64,000 nt of DNA from Axinella damicornis. Its lineage: Eukaryota > Porifera > Demospongiae > Axinellida > Axinellidae. Shown one piece after another: positions 52,461 through 64,000 of this stretch. The DNA is taken from the NCBI GenBank assembly GCA_963931865.1, contig OZ007506.1, forward strand, positions 22,104,372 through 22,168,371, in the 5' to 3' direction. A program made the translations under genes and the position numbers. The number at the start of each line of letters is the position of its first letter. The stretch's first letter is position 1. The notes under the pieces were generated by a model. It saw nothing but the letters and a program-made list of their open reading frames with translations, was not told where the DNA came from and did no database searches.

Positions 52461-53124
52461 GTTTTATGCAGCAGAGATCACTTTGGCACTAAATTACCTG
52501 CATAGTCTGAACGTTCTCTACCGTGACCTCAAGACCGAGAACATCCTGCTGAGTGCCACTGGACATATTATGCTTACTGACTTCGGACTCTGCGAGGAGA
52601 ACCTGAAGTTTGGAGAGACAACAGCAACTGTTTGTGGAACACCAGAATACATGGCTCCCGAGATGGTCATGAAGCATAATTACGGGTGGCCAGTCGATTG
52701 GTGGTGTCTGGGGATAGTGATATTTGAAATGCTGTGTGGATCACACCCTTTTTATGACTGGAGTGGGTCCACGCGTACGAACATTTTGAATAAGCCTCTG
52801 TTGATCCCTTTGCACATTAGTGGATGTGCTCGTGACCTCCTGAAGGGGTTACTTAGGAGGGAGGCAACCCAGCGGCTGGGCTCAGTCACTTCAGAAGCGA
52901 AGGACATCACTGGGCACGCATTCTTTAAAAGCATTAATTGGGATGATCTCTACCACAAACGTATCGAACCTCCTTTCAAACCAAATGTGAGTGGTGATCT
53001 TGACCTGAAACAGTTTGACCCGGAGTTCACAACACGGGAGTTCACTCCCGAAACAATCAGTGTGACTGATTACACGGATGACGCATTTGCTGGTTTCTCT
53101 TACCTTCCTCCGTACAAAGTTTAA
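52461..53124 (+). pseudogene. SGK-like kinase 3' exon fragment (copy 3)
   Basis: Same as the fragments at 36445 and 44453. Confidence 0.8.
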
Positions 53125-53928
53125 CTCTTAAGGTGTTTACATGTGGTCTGATATGATTTCAATGCATCAATTGGTATATTCATTGTTGTGTGTTTTGATT
53201 TGGGGATAGGAGTGTCCCTTTTTATAATTGGTCCAGTACCCGAAATGGCATTATATCTTGAGTGCTAAAGTTCAGTGCACACTTACGGCTGATTTACAAA
53301 TACGTCACTAAGCTGTGTCCCTCGCATAATAGACTGGGGCCCCATTCACAAGGTGAGGATAAACACCAAATCTGATGAGCCAGTAGACACATTACAGATG
53401 TTGCCGTGGTAGACATCCCCTCATAGCCCATAAGGTGTCCAGTAACGAGCTTTGTACGTTATCCTGCGTAGCAAGGTCCTGATCCTAGTGTGTGTGGGTA
53501 GGTAGGTGGGTGTGTTATTGACTCTGGTTACTGGCCCACATGAAAGGTATGATATTGAAACTTGGTTTGTGCATAGCCAACTCGTTGCTTGATGTGTGTA
53601 CCAAATTGGGTGGAGAGTGGGCGTGGCTAAGCGGGTATGTGAGTAGGAGCGTTTTCCCATAATTCGAGCCTCTCTGTAGGTGACAGGCATCAACCGTTGC
53701 ATTCCAGTTTTGGTGTGCATGGTCATTGGTCCTTCCCCTAGGAGAGTACCAACTCTGGTGTGCATAGTCCATAAGGTGTCCAGCAACGAGCTTTGTACGT
53801 TATCCTGCGTAGCAAGGTCCTGATCCTAGTGTGTGTGGGTAGGTAAGTAGGTGTGTTATCGCCTCTGGTTACTGGCCCACATGAAAGATATGATACTGAA
53901 ACTTGGTTTGTGCATAGCCAACTCGTTG

Positions 53929-55401
53929 GGCCGTCTCTATTCGGTGGACTGGACTCGGGACTGGACTCGGGACTGGACTGTGGGACTGGACTCACAGAAA
54001 GTTGCGCTCATCATTTTGAAGCATCAAAACACTACTACATACTTACATGACATGAATGGCATTTGGGGTAGCCGACCATGACTCGATATCAGCCGTTCCA
54101 TCAGCCCTTTCTGTCAGAGCGCGTGCGCCAACGATGCACTGAACCGGCTCGTTCCCAGACTGAAATGGTCTGGGGACAAGAACAATGAATAATTATAGGC
54201 CGACTTCGTTTCGGGGCGAATTCGTGATCTGACGACGACTTCGAGGAACACATGGCGGTCATTGCTAGCAAACTCTCGTATACCAAGTGGTACAACCATT
54301 TCGCAGCTTCTTGAACTGTTTCTAGGCATGCTGCTGCCAAGTTTGCTCACGTATAGTAAGGCATGGCTGAATGAATTGGTCAAATCCGGAGAGATTACGG
54401 AAAAGTGTAATTGATACACGGAAGCTACCTCGCGGTTGCGATGTGAGTTAGCTTAGTCCAGCGTTTGTTTGTGTCATCCACAGATGAAACTGCGAGGATG
54501 TGACCGCTTCTTTGTACGCATAGTAGATGGGTAGTTCGGGGCAAAACAAAGTAGCCTCCATCCGCTTTTGAATCTTGTGCTAGGACTGTGAAAATCGCGG
54601 AGCGAGGGTAGAGATGACGACGGTGAAGGCCGACACGGAGCTCTTGTAGCTGTTGCTGGAGTCTCTTTTGGTGTTCTGGAGGTAGGTACCTATGTGTATT
54701 CAACGATTTTATTTTGGGAAATCTGCTGTAGTCTACTGTAGCGTTTAAGGCACCTGAAAAGCACCTTCACAACACCCTTGAAAAGGCTTCTTTTGTCAGT
54801 TCTGAAGAAACGTAACTTTGTTTCAAGTTTCCCAAAATAAAATCTTGAAGATGACATCGTGCTAAGCCTCGATGGAGAGTTTGAAGCTCCTAGGTGCCTT
54901 AAGGCATCTCCGTATTTGTGTGAGAAGTACCTGCAATAACCGCTTTGTCAGCGCGTATTGAGCACCACGTGATTAGTGGGCGTGGTCAACTATGAAGCCA
55001 TATGAATTCACAAGGGTGGAGCTTTACTTCAGTGCAGACTGAAAGTCTGTGCCACTTTCATGTGCTGAGATATCGTGTGATGAAGAAGACCGAAATTTAA
55101 TTCAAAATACAATCCAGCCATGCCTTAACAGTGCAGAGTGGCTGGCACTTCCGTTCCTGCTTTCCGCCTGCCTGTGCTGTAGAGCTGGTTTTGCATGGTA
55201 GGACCACGGCAGGCTGTCTACACGGTGACAGCTGTGTTGGTACACCTCGCGTACTTGGTAAGCTATTAGCTATAATAGTGCTGTTCCGCAATTTCCTGTT
55301 TTCTGGCCTTCAGAAATGACGAGCGCAACTTTCTGTGAGTCCAGTCCCACAGTCCAGTCCCGAGTCCAGTCCCGAGTCCAGTCCACCGAATAGAGACGGC
55401 C
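53929..55401. mobile_element. MULE-like element (copy 3)
   Basis: Same as copies 1 and 2, with the flanking AACTCGTTG on both sides. Confidence 0.85.
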
Positions 55402-56638
55402 AACTCGTTGCTTGATGTGTGTACCAAGTTAGGTGGAGAGTGGGCGTGGCCAAGCGGGTATGTGAGAAGGAGCGTTTCCCCCTAATTCGAGCCTCTCTTT
55501 AGGTGACAGGCGTTGACCGTTGCATTCAAGTTTTGGTGTAAATGGTCATAGGTCCTTCCCCAAGGAGAGTCTCAACTCTGGAGTGCATAGCTCATAAGGT
55601 GTTGAGTAACGAGCTTCATACGTTACCCTGCGTAGCAAGGTCCTACTCTTAGTGTATGTGGGTTGGGACCTTGCTAGGTGGGTGTGTTTGGATGCTCGTT
55701 GCTGCTTAGGGTGAGGGTTAGGGCCCTGGTACGTGGCCAGTATTGGCCACATTTTGTTAGGCCACATTCTCGGCTCGTAGTCCGCCACTTTTCCCAAACC
55801 TCGAGGCCACACTTGGGGTTTTGCCACAGGCCAGTCGATCTGTAGCTCACAATTTGTAATGATGTATAGGCCGCTTGTATTCTTAGACCACGATCGAGGG
55901 TGGGCCGTTGTTATGGCCGGGGTTGGGTTTGCGGGCCTGTGGGCCACTATTAGTGCCGGAGTTGAGTTTGCCGCCCTGTAGGCCGCTATTAGTGCCGGGA
56001 TTGACCCACCCTTCCTAATTCAGCTCTGCCCTCGTGCTTTGTTGACATTGGTTATTAACACGTCACCTAATCATGCCCTCACCACACCCTAATTACCCTG
56101 CCGTTGCTAACCCCCCAATTAGTGCCCACTACCAGACTTAACTCCCAACCCTCCTAATTGAGCTCTGCAAATAGTTAGTCACTAGATACAACTACGCCAA
56201 TCAGACGTGCAATCCGTCAGTACATCCATGCAACCGACGTAGAATGTTACCGGTTGAAGGACAATTCAATCCTCAAAAGGACACTCCCATCTATCGCTGT
56301 AAGGGGTTATGGGACACCCCAAAGAGGGACGCTCTGATCGAAAGAGGGACCCCTTCAAACCCAAAAGGGACTGGTACATCCCACGATGACATGCAACCGA
56401 AGTTGAATGTTACCAGTTGAGGGACAGTTCAATCCTCAAAGGGACACTCCCCAACTCATCGGTCGCTTTAAGGGGACACCGCAGAGAGGGACGCTCTGAT
56501 CGAAAGAGGGACCGCCTCAAGCCCAAAAGGGACTGGTACCAGGGACACTTGACCCACGAGGGACGACTGGGGCCGACGGGGACGCAGAAAAGGGACAACC
56601 GGGGTCCAAAAGGGACTGTTTTTAGGGACGACCCGTGG

Positions 56639-56754
56639 CCCTAACCCTAACCCCAACCCCAACCCCAACCCCAACCCCAACCCCAACCCCAACCCCAACC
56701 CTAACAATAACTTAAAGCTAACCCTAACCCTAACCCTAACCCTAACAACCCTGA
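56639..56754 (-). repeat. Interstitial telomere-like tract, CCCTAA with CCCCAA variants
   Basis: CCCTAACCCTAA, then about nine AACCCC hexamers (TTGGGG on the minus strand), CCCTAACAATAACTTAAAGC, four CCCTAA, then the 32-bp satellite. The C-rich strand is on plus, so the tract points left, opposite to the tract at 16459-17547. Confidence 0.9.
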
Positions 56755-57160
56755 CAATAACTTAAAGCTAACCCTAGCAACCCTGACAATAACTTAAAGC
56801 TAACCCTAGCAACCCTGACAATAACTTAAAGCTAACCCTAGCAACCCTGACAATAACTTAAAGCTAACCCTAGCAACCCTGACAATAACTTAAAGCTAAC
56901 CCTAGCAACCCTGACAATAACTTAAAGCTAACCCTAGCAACCCTGACAATAACTTAAAGCTAACCCTAGCAACCCTGACAATAACTTAAAGCTAACCCTA
57001 GCAACCCTGACAATAACTTAAAGCTAACCCTAGCAACCCTGACAATAACTTAAAGCTAACCCTAGCAACCCTGACAATAACTTAAAGCTAACCCTAGCAA
57101 CCCTGACAATAACTTAAAGCTAACCCTAGCAACCCTGACAATAACTTTAAAGCTAACACT
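56755..57160 (-). repeat. 32-bp telomere-like satellite, right copy, about 13 units
   Basis: Period 32 bp, unit core AACCCTGACAATAACTTAAA. Its reverse complement aligns with the left satellite unit at 25 of 32 positions, sharing GCTAGGGTTAGC. Same period, same place in the series, inverted orientation. Confidence 0.9.
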
Positions 57161-57420
57161 AGCTACCCTGACAATTATTGGCTAGGAATAAAAGAAATCT
57201 CGACCATGGCCTTGAACTTGCGACCTACAGTTTACTAGTTCCACTCCTAGTCAACTACACCACATACCCACCACCCACCCTATGCAACAATAACTTGCTA
57301 TTTGAACCTCAAGCTAGGTAGCAGATGTCAGCAAAAACCCTTTCCTGTGATGTTTTGATGCTGTTTCCTGCTTGCTGAAAGGGTTCTCTTGCATATATAC
57401 CATGACTTTGTGTTAGCTTG
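57161..57420 (-). repeat. Subtelomeric junction sequence, right copy (inverted)
   Basis: Reverse complement matches 8206-8450, including the tRNA-like core (A-box-like TGTGGTGTAGTTGACTAGG and a degenerate B-box AAGTTCAAGGCC). Small differences only; the first part near GAGAACCCT has a short length difference. Confidence 0.75.
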
Positions 57421-58179
57421 TTAACCCATTGCACCCCGTAGCAGCCAAATGAGCCCGGAGGATACCCATAAGCCCACGAGAATTTATATAAGGTGTTTGA
57501 TATTAGGCATTAATACTTTGTACATGTTCTTCTGCTTCTTACTACTTCTTTAACCCTTTAGGGCCCATAGCGCCAAAAGGCGCATAATTAGCGTCTTTTC
57601 ACACTATGGCTTCTCACTTCGCGGTGACGGACAGCCTTCGACTAGCACTGCTCCTGGAGTCTTGTCAGTAGTCCCCCTCTGTATAACTACAGAATTAAGG
57701 GCGCCAAGCGTCTGGGCTGGCAGCTGGTACAGGCAGAAACAAGGCCGCCATTGTAAGTTGATCGAACGGTAAGCTAAAAAGCCTTATCTCGCCGTCAGTA
57801 TACGCTTACTTGCAATAACGCTCCTGCTTTGACTTACTGTTGGTCTGCCCTCTCCAGCAATAAAGTAAGTAGCGATGGTCCTCCGCGTACGGCAAGACAA
57901 CAGTCGAGTTTTAGCAGCTGGTCGAACGGCGCGATAACCAGACAGCTAGCTCAGTTATCGGCTCCACCCAGTGCCTCCGCCCCTTCCTGCCTTGGTCAAC
58001 GGTGAGTGTAATCATTGCTGTTAACAGCCAGGGGCACCCTCCCGAGTTTTGTTGGACGCTGCGCGCCCTGGGCAACGCTCAACACTGCATGCAGATGCCA
58101 TTTTATGCTGTGGGGGAGATTTCAATATATTTTGGACCCTAAAGAGTTAAGCTGTTTGCAGTAGTAGGTAATGAGTTAA
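57421..58179. mobile_element. piggyBac-type MITE interrupted by another MITE
   Basis: Left end TTAACCCATTGCACCCCGTA at 57421, right end GCAGTAGTAGGTAATGAG before TTAA at 58176. It matches the uninterrupted 31001-31151 copy. The right TTAA is shared with the next MITE. Confidence 0.75.
57550..58150. mobile_element. Inner piggyBac-type MITE
   Basis: Flanked by TTAA (57550-57553 and 58147-58150). Ends are CCCTTTAGGGCCC on the left and the reverse complement of CTCTTTAGGGTCC on the right. It lies exactly at the TTAA that is empty in the copy at 31119-31122. A right-end fragment of the same family is at 19041-19219. No transposase. Confidence 0.8.
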
Positions 58180-58813
58180 CCCTTTGCCCCCGAGGCGCAT
58201 GTGCAGAAATCAATCGCGTGGCTACACAAACGCTAATTAAAAATGGCGATTTTTGTGTTGTATCGATTCATTGGCATTGTATCTTGTAAAATAGCTGAGT
58301 TCAGGTATTGATAGTTATACTTATTTGGCTTGAAAACAAACCTGCTTCGTTCCTGAAGTAGTCCCGCGACTTGACAGTGAGGCCTGGGAAAGACACAACG
58401 GTGGAAACGCGGGTTGTCGCTGAGCTCTCGAGAATGACGGCAAAACCACGGCAGAGGTTGGCTGACTGGCCCAGCAACGGTAGGTTACCAGTGTGGGTGA
58501 GCTAACTGGCTAGTACAAACTCGATACAACAACTTGCTCGTAGGATATAAGCTGTAAATTGCCGTCACTAAGTGCAAATCGATCGACAAGTAAACTTCTA
58601 ACGCGATTTGTGGGGAAAGTCCCTATGGCAAGCCACAGCTAATTATGCTTCGCTCGACTTCCTGTGACACGTAAATCACTTATCTAAAGTCCGATCGCGT
58701 AGCTATGGCGATAAATAGCCGGAATCCAGTTACGGACGCATACGGGCGCTCTCGGGGTTTTAGCACGTGAAAAATTCGGGCGCATACGGGCGCTATCGGG
58801 TTGAAAGGGTTAA
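58176..58813. mobile_element. Third piggyBac-type MITE
   Basis: TTAA at 58176-58179 and 58810-58813. Ends are CCCTTTGCCCCCGAGGCGC and the reverse complement CCCTTTCAACCCGATAGCGC. The interior has no coding sequence. It abuts the previous MITE through one TTAA. Confidence 0.7.
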
Positions 58814-58865
58814 TTAAAGAATGTCCAGAGCTACATACTTGAAAGGCAACCTTCAGTTGAAGGCT

Positions 58866-60592
58866 GTGTATCAATGCATCCCGGGATGGCGATCGATGCA
58901 TCTCAGGGTGCTGACGATGCATTCCGGGATGGCGCATACATCCATGGATGGCAGTTGATGCATTCCGTGATGGCGATCGATGCATCCCAGGATTGCATCG
59001 ATGTATCCTGGGATGTTGATCAATCATCAATGCATACCTGGATGGTGAATGATGCATCCCGCGATATCGACCACTGATAGCGATCGATCCATCAAGGGAT
59101 GGCGATTAATGCATCCCGGGATGGCGATCGATGCATCCCGGGATGGCGATCGATGTATCCTGGGATGTTGATCAATCATCCCGAGATGACCATCGATGCA
59201 TCCCAGGATAGAGATCGATGCATCACACAAGGTGTGACCACTGTACTTTAAGTTTGAGGTGACATCTTAGCCGTACACCATGAACCTCATACTTGAAGGA
59301 TGCATCCCGGGATGCATCCAGGGAAGGCGTTCGCAGCATCCCTGGAAAGCGATCTATGGGATGGCGATCGATGATTCCCTGGATTGAGATCGATACACCC
59401 CGGGATAGCGTCCTGGATGGCAATCGCTGCATCCGGATATAGCAACTGATGCATCCCGGGATGGCGATTGATGCATCCCAGGAAGGCATCCCGGATGGCG
59501 ATCGATGCGATAGCGATCGATACACCCTGGAAGGCGTCGCAGCATCCCTGGATGGCTTCCCAATTGATGCTTGCCGGGATGGTGGTCATGCATCCGGCAT
59601 GGCTATCATTGCATCTCGGGATGGAGATCGATGCTTCCCGGGATGGGGATGGATGCATCCCGGGATGGCGATCGATGCATCGCGGGAAGGCGATTGCAGC
59701 ATCCCTGGAAGGCAATCGATGCATCCCAGGATGGCGATCGATGCATCCCGGGATTGTGATCATGCATCTCGGTATGGCTATTATTGCATCCCGGGATGGA
59801 GATCGATGCAACCCGGGATGGCGATCGATGCATCCCGGGATTGTGATCATGCATCTCGGGATGGCTATTATTGCATCCCGGGATGGAGGTCAATGCAACC
59901 GGGATGGCGATCGATGCATCCCGGGATGGCGAGCGCAGCATCCCTGGATGGCGATCGATGCATCCTGATCGATGCATCCCGGGATGGCGATCGATGAATC
60001 CCAGGATGGCGATCGAAGTATCCCAGGATGGTGATCAATGCATCCCAGGATGGCGATCGATGCATCCCGGGGTGGCGATCAATGCACCCGGTATGGCGAC
60101 CACAGCATCCCTGGATGGCGAGCAATGCATCCTGGGATGGCGATGAACGCATCCCGGGAAGGCAATCGCAGCATCCCTGGACGGTGATCGATGCATCCTA
60201 GGATGACAATCGCAGCATCCCTGACAGCATCCCGGGTTGGCGATCGTTGAACCCGGTATGGCGATCTCAGTATCCTTGGAAGGAGAGCAATGCATCAATG
60301 GATGCATCCCAGGAAGGCAATCGCAGCATTCCTGGATGGTGAACACCATCCCGGGATGCATCGATCGCCATCCAGGGATGCTGCAATCGCCATCCCGGGA
60401 TGCATCGGTCGCCATCCCGGGATACATCGATCGTCATCCCGAGATACATCGATCTCCATCCTGGGATGCATCGATCTCCATCCGGGATGCAATGATACAG
60501 TAGCCATCTTGGGATTCATGATCACAATCCCGGGATGCATCGCATCGATCGCCATCTAGGGATGCTGCGATCGCCATCGCGGGGTGTATCGA
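58866..60592. repeat. 22-bp minisatellite, first part
   Basis: Units of GATGCATCCCGGGATGGCGA plus two bases. The unit holds three short palindromes (GATGCATC, TCCCGGGA, GATCGATC), so both strands look alike. The main direction reverses at about 60345 and stays reversed to 60592. Open frames on all frames (for example repeating Arg-Cys-Ile-Pro-Gly-Trp) follow the 66-nt, 22-codon cycle and are not genes. Confidence 0.95.
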
Positions 60593-60775
60593 TCGCCGAG
60601 GCCGAGGCCGAGTCCAAGGCCGAGTCCAACCAATGCTGAGTTGAGTCCAAGGCTGAGTCCAAGGTTGAGTTCAAGGCTGAGTCCAAGGCTGAGTCCAAGG
60701 CTGAGTCCAGGGCTGAGTCCAAGGCTGAGTCCAGGGCTGAGTCCAGGGCTGAGTCCAAGGTTGAGTCCAAGGCTG
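60593..60775. repeat. 12-bp minisatellite inside the 22-bp array
   Basis: About 14 copies of GCTGAGTCCAAG and GCCGAGTCCAAG variants. It sits where the 22-bp array changes back to its main orientation. Confidence 0.92.
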
Positions 60776-63700
60776 GTGATCATGCATCCCGGCCGGGATT
60801 GCTATCACTGCATCCTGGGATGGAGATACATACATGCATCTCGGGATGACGATCGATGCACCGATTGTGGTGATCGATACGTCCCGATCGCAGCATCCGT
60901 GGATGGCGATCGATGCATCCAGGGATGGCGATCGATGCATCCAGGGATGGTGGTCATGCATCACGGGATGGCTATCATTGCATCCCTGCATGGAGATCGA
61001 TGCATCCCGGGATGGCGATCGATGCATCCCGGGATGGAGATCGATGCATCCCGGGGTGGCGATCGATGCATCCCGGGATGGCGATCGATGCACCCGGGAT
61101 GGCATGCGATCAATGCATCCCAGGATGGCGATCGCAGCATCCTGGGTGACGATTGTTGCATGCGGGGATAGCATCTCAGGATGGCGATCGAAGCATCCAG
61201 GGATCGCGATCAATGCACCCTGGGATGGCGATCGCACCATCCCTGGATGGCGATTGTTTCATCGTGGGATGGCGATCGATGCATCCCGGGATGGCATCCT
61301 GGGATGGCGATCGATACACTTCAGAATGGCGTTGCAGCATCCCTGGATGCCAATCGATGCATCCCAATCGATGCATCTCGGGATGGTGGTCATACATTCC
61401 GGGATAGCTATCATTGTATCCCGGCATGGAGATCGATGCATCCCATATGGCGATGGATACAATCCGGGATGGATCCCGGGAAGGCGTTCGCAGCATCCCT
61501 GGTAAGCGATCAATGCATCCTGGGATGGCGTTCGATGATTCCCGGGATTGAGATCGATACACCCCGGGATAGCGTCGCAGCATCCCTGAATGGCGATCGC
61601 TGCATCCCGGGATGGCGACCGATGCATCCCGTGATGGCGATCGATGCATCCCGGGAAGGCAATCGCAGCATCCCTGGATGGCATCCTGGGATGACGATCG
61701 CAGCATCCCGGGATGGCTTCCTGGGTTGGTGATCGATGCACCCAGAGATAGCGATCACAGCATCCCTGAATGGCGATCAAGGATCGCATCCCGGAATGGC
61801 AATCGATGCATCTCGGGATGTCGATCGACGCACCCGGGATGACGATTGCAGCATCCCTGCATGGATGGCGATCATTTCCTCCCAAGATGGCAATCGATGC
61901 ATCCTGGGATGGTGATCGATGCATCCAGGGGTGGCGATCTATACAACATGGGATGGCGTCGCAGCTCCCAGGATCGCAATCGATGCATCCCAGGATGGCG
62001 ATCGATGCATCCCCGGATGGTGATCATGCATCCCAGGATGGCTATCATTGCATCCCGGGATGGAGATCTTGAGATGACGATCGATGCATCTCGGGATGGC
62101 GATCGCAGTATCCCTGGATGGCGATCGATGCATCCCAGGATGGCTATCATTGCAACCCGGGATGGAGATCGATGCATCCCGGGATGGAGATTGATGCATC
62201 TCCGAATGACGATCGATGCATCCCGGGATGGCCATCGATGCGTCCCGGGATGGCGATCGCAGCATCCCGGGATAGCAGTCGATGCATCCCGGGTTGACGA
62301 TCGATGCAACCGGGATGGCGATCACAGCATCCTTGGTTGACGATCAAGGATGGCGATCGATACATCCCGGGATAGCGATCGGTGCATCCCGGGATGGCAA
62401 TCGACGCACGCAGGAAGACGATCGCAGCTTCCCTGGATGGCGATCATTTCATCCCGGGATGGCATCCCGGGATAGAGCTCTATGCATCACGGGATGGCGA
62501 TCGCCGGGATGGCATTCCCGGGATGGGGATCAGGCATCCCGGGATGACGATCGATGCATCCATGGATGGCGATCCATGCATCCGTAGGTAGCGATCGAGA
62601 TACACCACGGGATGGCGTCGCAGCATCCGTGGATGGCGATCGATGCATCCAGGGATGGTGATCATTAATCCCGGGTGTCTATCATTGCATCCTGGAATGG
62701 AGATCGATGCATCTCGGGATGGCATCCCGGGTTGGCGATCGATGCACCCCGGATGGCGATCAATGCATCCCGGTTGGCGATCAAGGATGGCGATCGATGC
62801 ATCCCTGGATGGTCATTGCAACCCGGAATGGAGATCGATGCATCCCAGGATGGAGATCGATGCATCTCCGGATGACGATCGATGCATTCTGGGAAGGCCA
62901 TCGATGCGTCCCGGTGTGATGGTGATCGCAGCATCCCGGGATGGCAATCGATGCATCCTGGGTTGACGATCGATGCAACCGGTTTGGCGATCACAGCATC
63001 CTTGGTTGGCGATCAAGGATGGCGATCGATACATCCCGGGATAGCGATCAGTTCATCCCGGGATGACAATCGACGCACCAGGGAAGACGATTCCAGCATC
63101 CCTGGATGGCGATCATTTCATCCCGGGATGGCATCCCGAGATAGAGCTCGATGCATCACGGGATGGCGATCGCCGGGATGGCATTCCCGGGATGGTGATC
63201 AGGCATCCCGGGATGGCGATCGATGCATCCCTGGATGGCGATCCATGCATCCGTAGGTGGCGATCGAGATACACCACGGGATGGCGTCGCAGCATCCGTG
63301 GATGGCGATCGATGCATCCAGGGATGGTGATCATCAATCCCGGGTGTCTATCATTGCATCCTGGGATGGAGACCAGGGATGGCGATCGTTGCACCCGGGG
63401 ATGGCGATCGCAGCATCCCTGGATGGCGATCGTTTCGTCCTAGGATGGCGATCGAGGCATCCCGGGATGGCTATCATTGCAACCAGGGATGGAGATCGAT
63501 GCATCCCCGGATGGTGGTCATCAATCCCGGGTGGCTATCATTGCATCCCGGGATGGAGATCGATGCATCTCGGGATGGCATCCCTGGTTGGCGATCGATG
63601 CACCCGGGATGGCGATCAAAGCATCCCGGTTGGCGATCAACGATGGCGATCGATGCATCCCGGGTGGCTATATATCATTGCTGCTCGGGATGGAGATGGA

Positions 63701-64000
63701 TGCATCCCCGTATGGTGGTCATCAATCCCGGGTGGCTATCATTGCATCCCGGGGTGGAGATCGATGCATCTCGGGATGGCATCCCGGGTTGGCGATCGAT
63801 GCACCCGGGATGGCGATCAATGAATCCCGGTTGGCGATCAAGGATGGCGATCGATGCATCCCGGGATGGCCATTGCAACCCGGGATGGAGATCGATGCAT
63901 CCCGGGATGGAGAACGATGCATCTCCGGATGACGATCGATGCATCCCGGGAAGACGATCGATGCGTCCCGGGATGGTGATCGCAGCATCCCGGGATGGCA
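60776..64000. repeat. 22-bp minisatellite, second part
   Basis: Continues to the window end in the main orientation. A higher-order repeat of about 669 bp is visible (62340 and 63010 share ATCAAGGATGGCGATCGATAC, the GACGATCGCAGC-type block and GCCGGGATGGCATTCCCGGG). A shorter one of about 220 bp appears at 63480-63860. Confidence 0.95.

Larger units (their letters stand above)
48631..56638 (+). repeat. 8008-bp tandem unit, copy 3
   Basis: Same as copies 1 and 2. Its right end GTGGCCCTAACCC continues into a longer CCCTAA/CCCCAA tract instead of a further unit. Confidence 0.95.

Noticed and set aside
58680..63988. Dozens of open frames of 60-223 codons in the 22-bp minisatellite
   Set aside because: 22-bp period gives a 22-codon cycle open in several frames on both strands; no protein-like variation.

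Overview
The window is eukaryotic: GT-AG introns of about 60 bp, (TTAGGG)n telomere repeats, SET, SGK-type kinase and Crypton-type recombinase coding sequence, CACTA, piggyBac, MULE and LINE remnants, and very many minisatellites. Animal-type telomere repeats, very small introns and compact spacing suggest a marine invertebrate, possibly a sponge. That assignment is inference. Most long open frames here are artefacts of tandem repeats.

Layout. 1-6810: three blocks of one 20-bp palindromic minisatellite around a broken CACTA/EnSpm-type transposase (1725-4613). 7041-8100: a piggyBac 5' fragment (minus) and a truncated LINE. 8101-17547: a subtelomere-like series of 22-bp minisatellite, junction sequence with a tRNA-like core, about 250 copies of a 32-bp satellite, then about 181 TTAGGG repeats, ending at a 200-N gap. 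17748-19736: non-coding sequence with two piggyBac-type MITEs. 19737-30254: one long gene. 31001-32614: MITE, 17-bp minisatellite, GAGGGAC-rich DNA. 32615-56638: three copies of an 8008-bp unit that look identical and are joined by CCCTAA. 56639-57420: the same subtelomere series, inverted and much shorter. 57421-58813: nested piggyBac-type MITEs. 58866-64000: 22-bp minisatellite.

The most interesting object is the gene at 19737-30254. I could assemble 42 exons whose phases all agree (4704 nt, 1567 codons plus stop). It joins a KMT5A-like SET domain, many short Pro/Ser-rich exons made by tandem exon-intron duplication, several exons that look like SUMO-interacting motifs, a Rad18-type UBZ zinc finger, and a final exon with a zinc finger, a Crypton-like tyrosine recombinase domain and a Myb/SANT-like tail. 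If the model is right, this is a chromatin writer, SUMO/ubiquitin reader and site-specific recombinase in one chain. It could be a mobile element with its own chromatin machinery or a domesticated derivative.

The second theme is chromosome-end biology. Two inverted, facing copies of the same subtelomeric series, a scaffold gap exactly at the end of a TTAGGG tract, and an 8-kb repeat bounded by telomeric repeats (resembling yeast Y' elements in layout) suggest one or two real chromosome ends, or a fusion or misjoin, inside this scaffold. The 8-kb unit carries a 3' exon of an SGK-like kinase and a 1473-bp MULE-like element with an exact 9-bp target duplication. Several insertions can be dated relative to their hosts because an unoccupied paralogous site lies elsewhere in the window.
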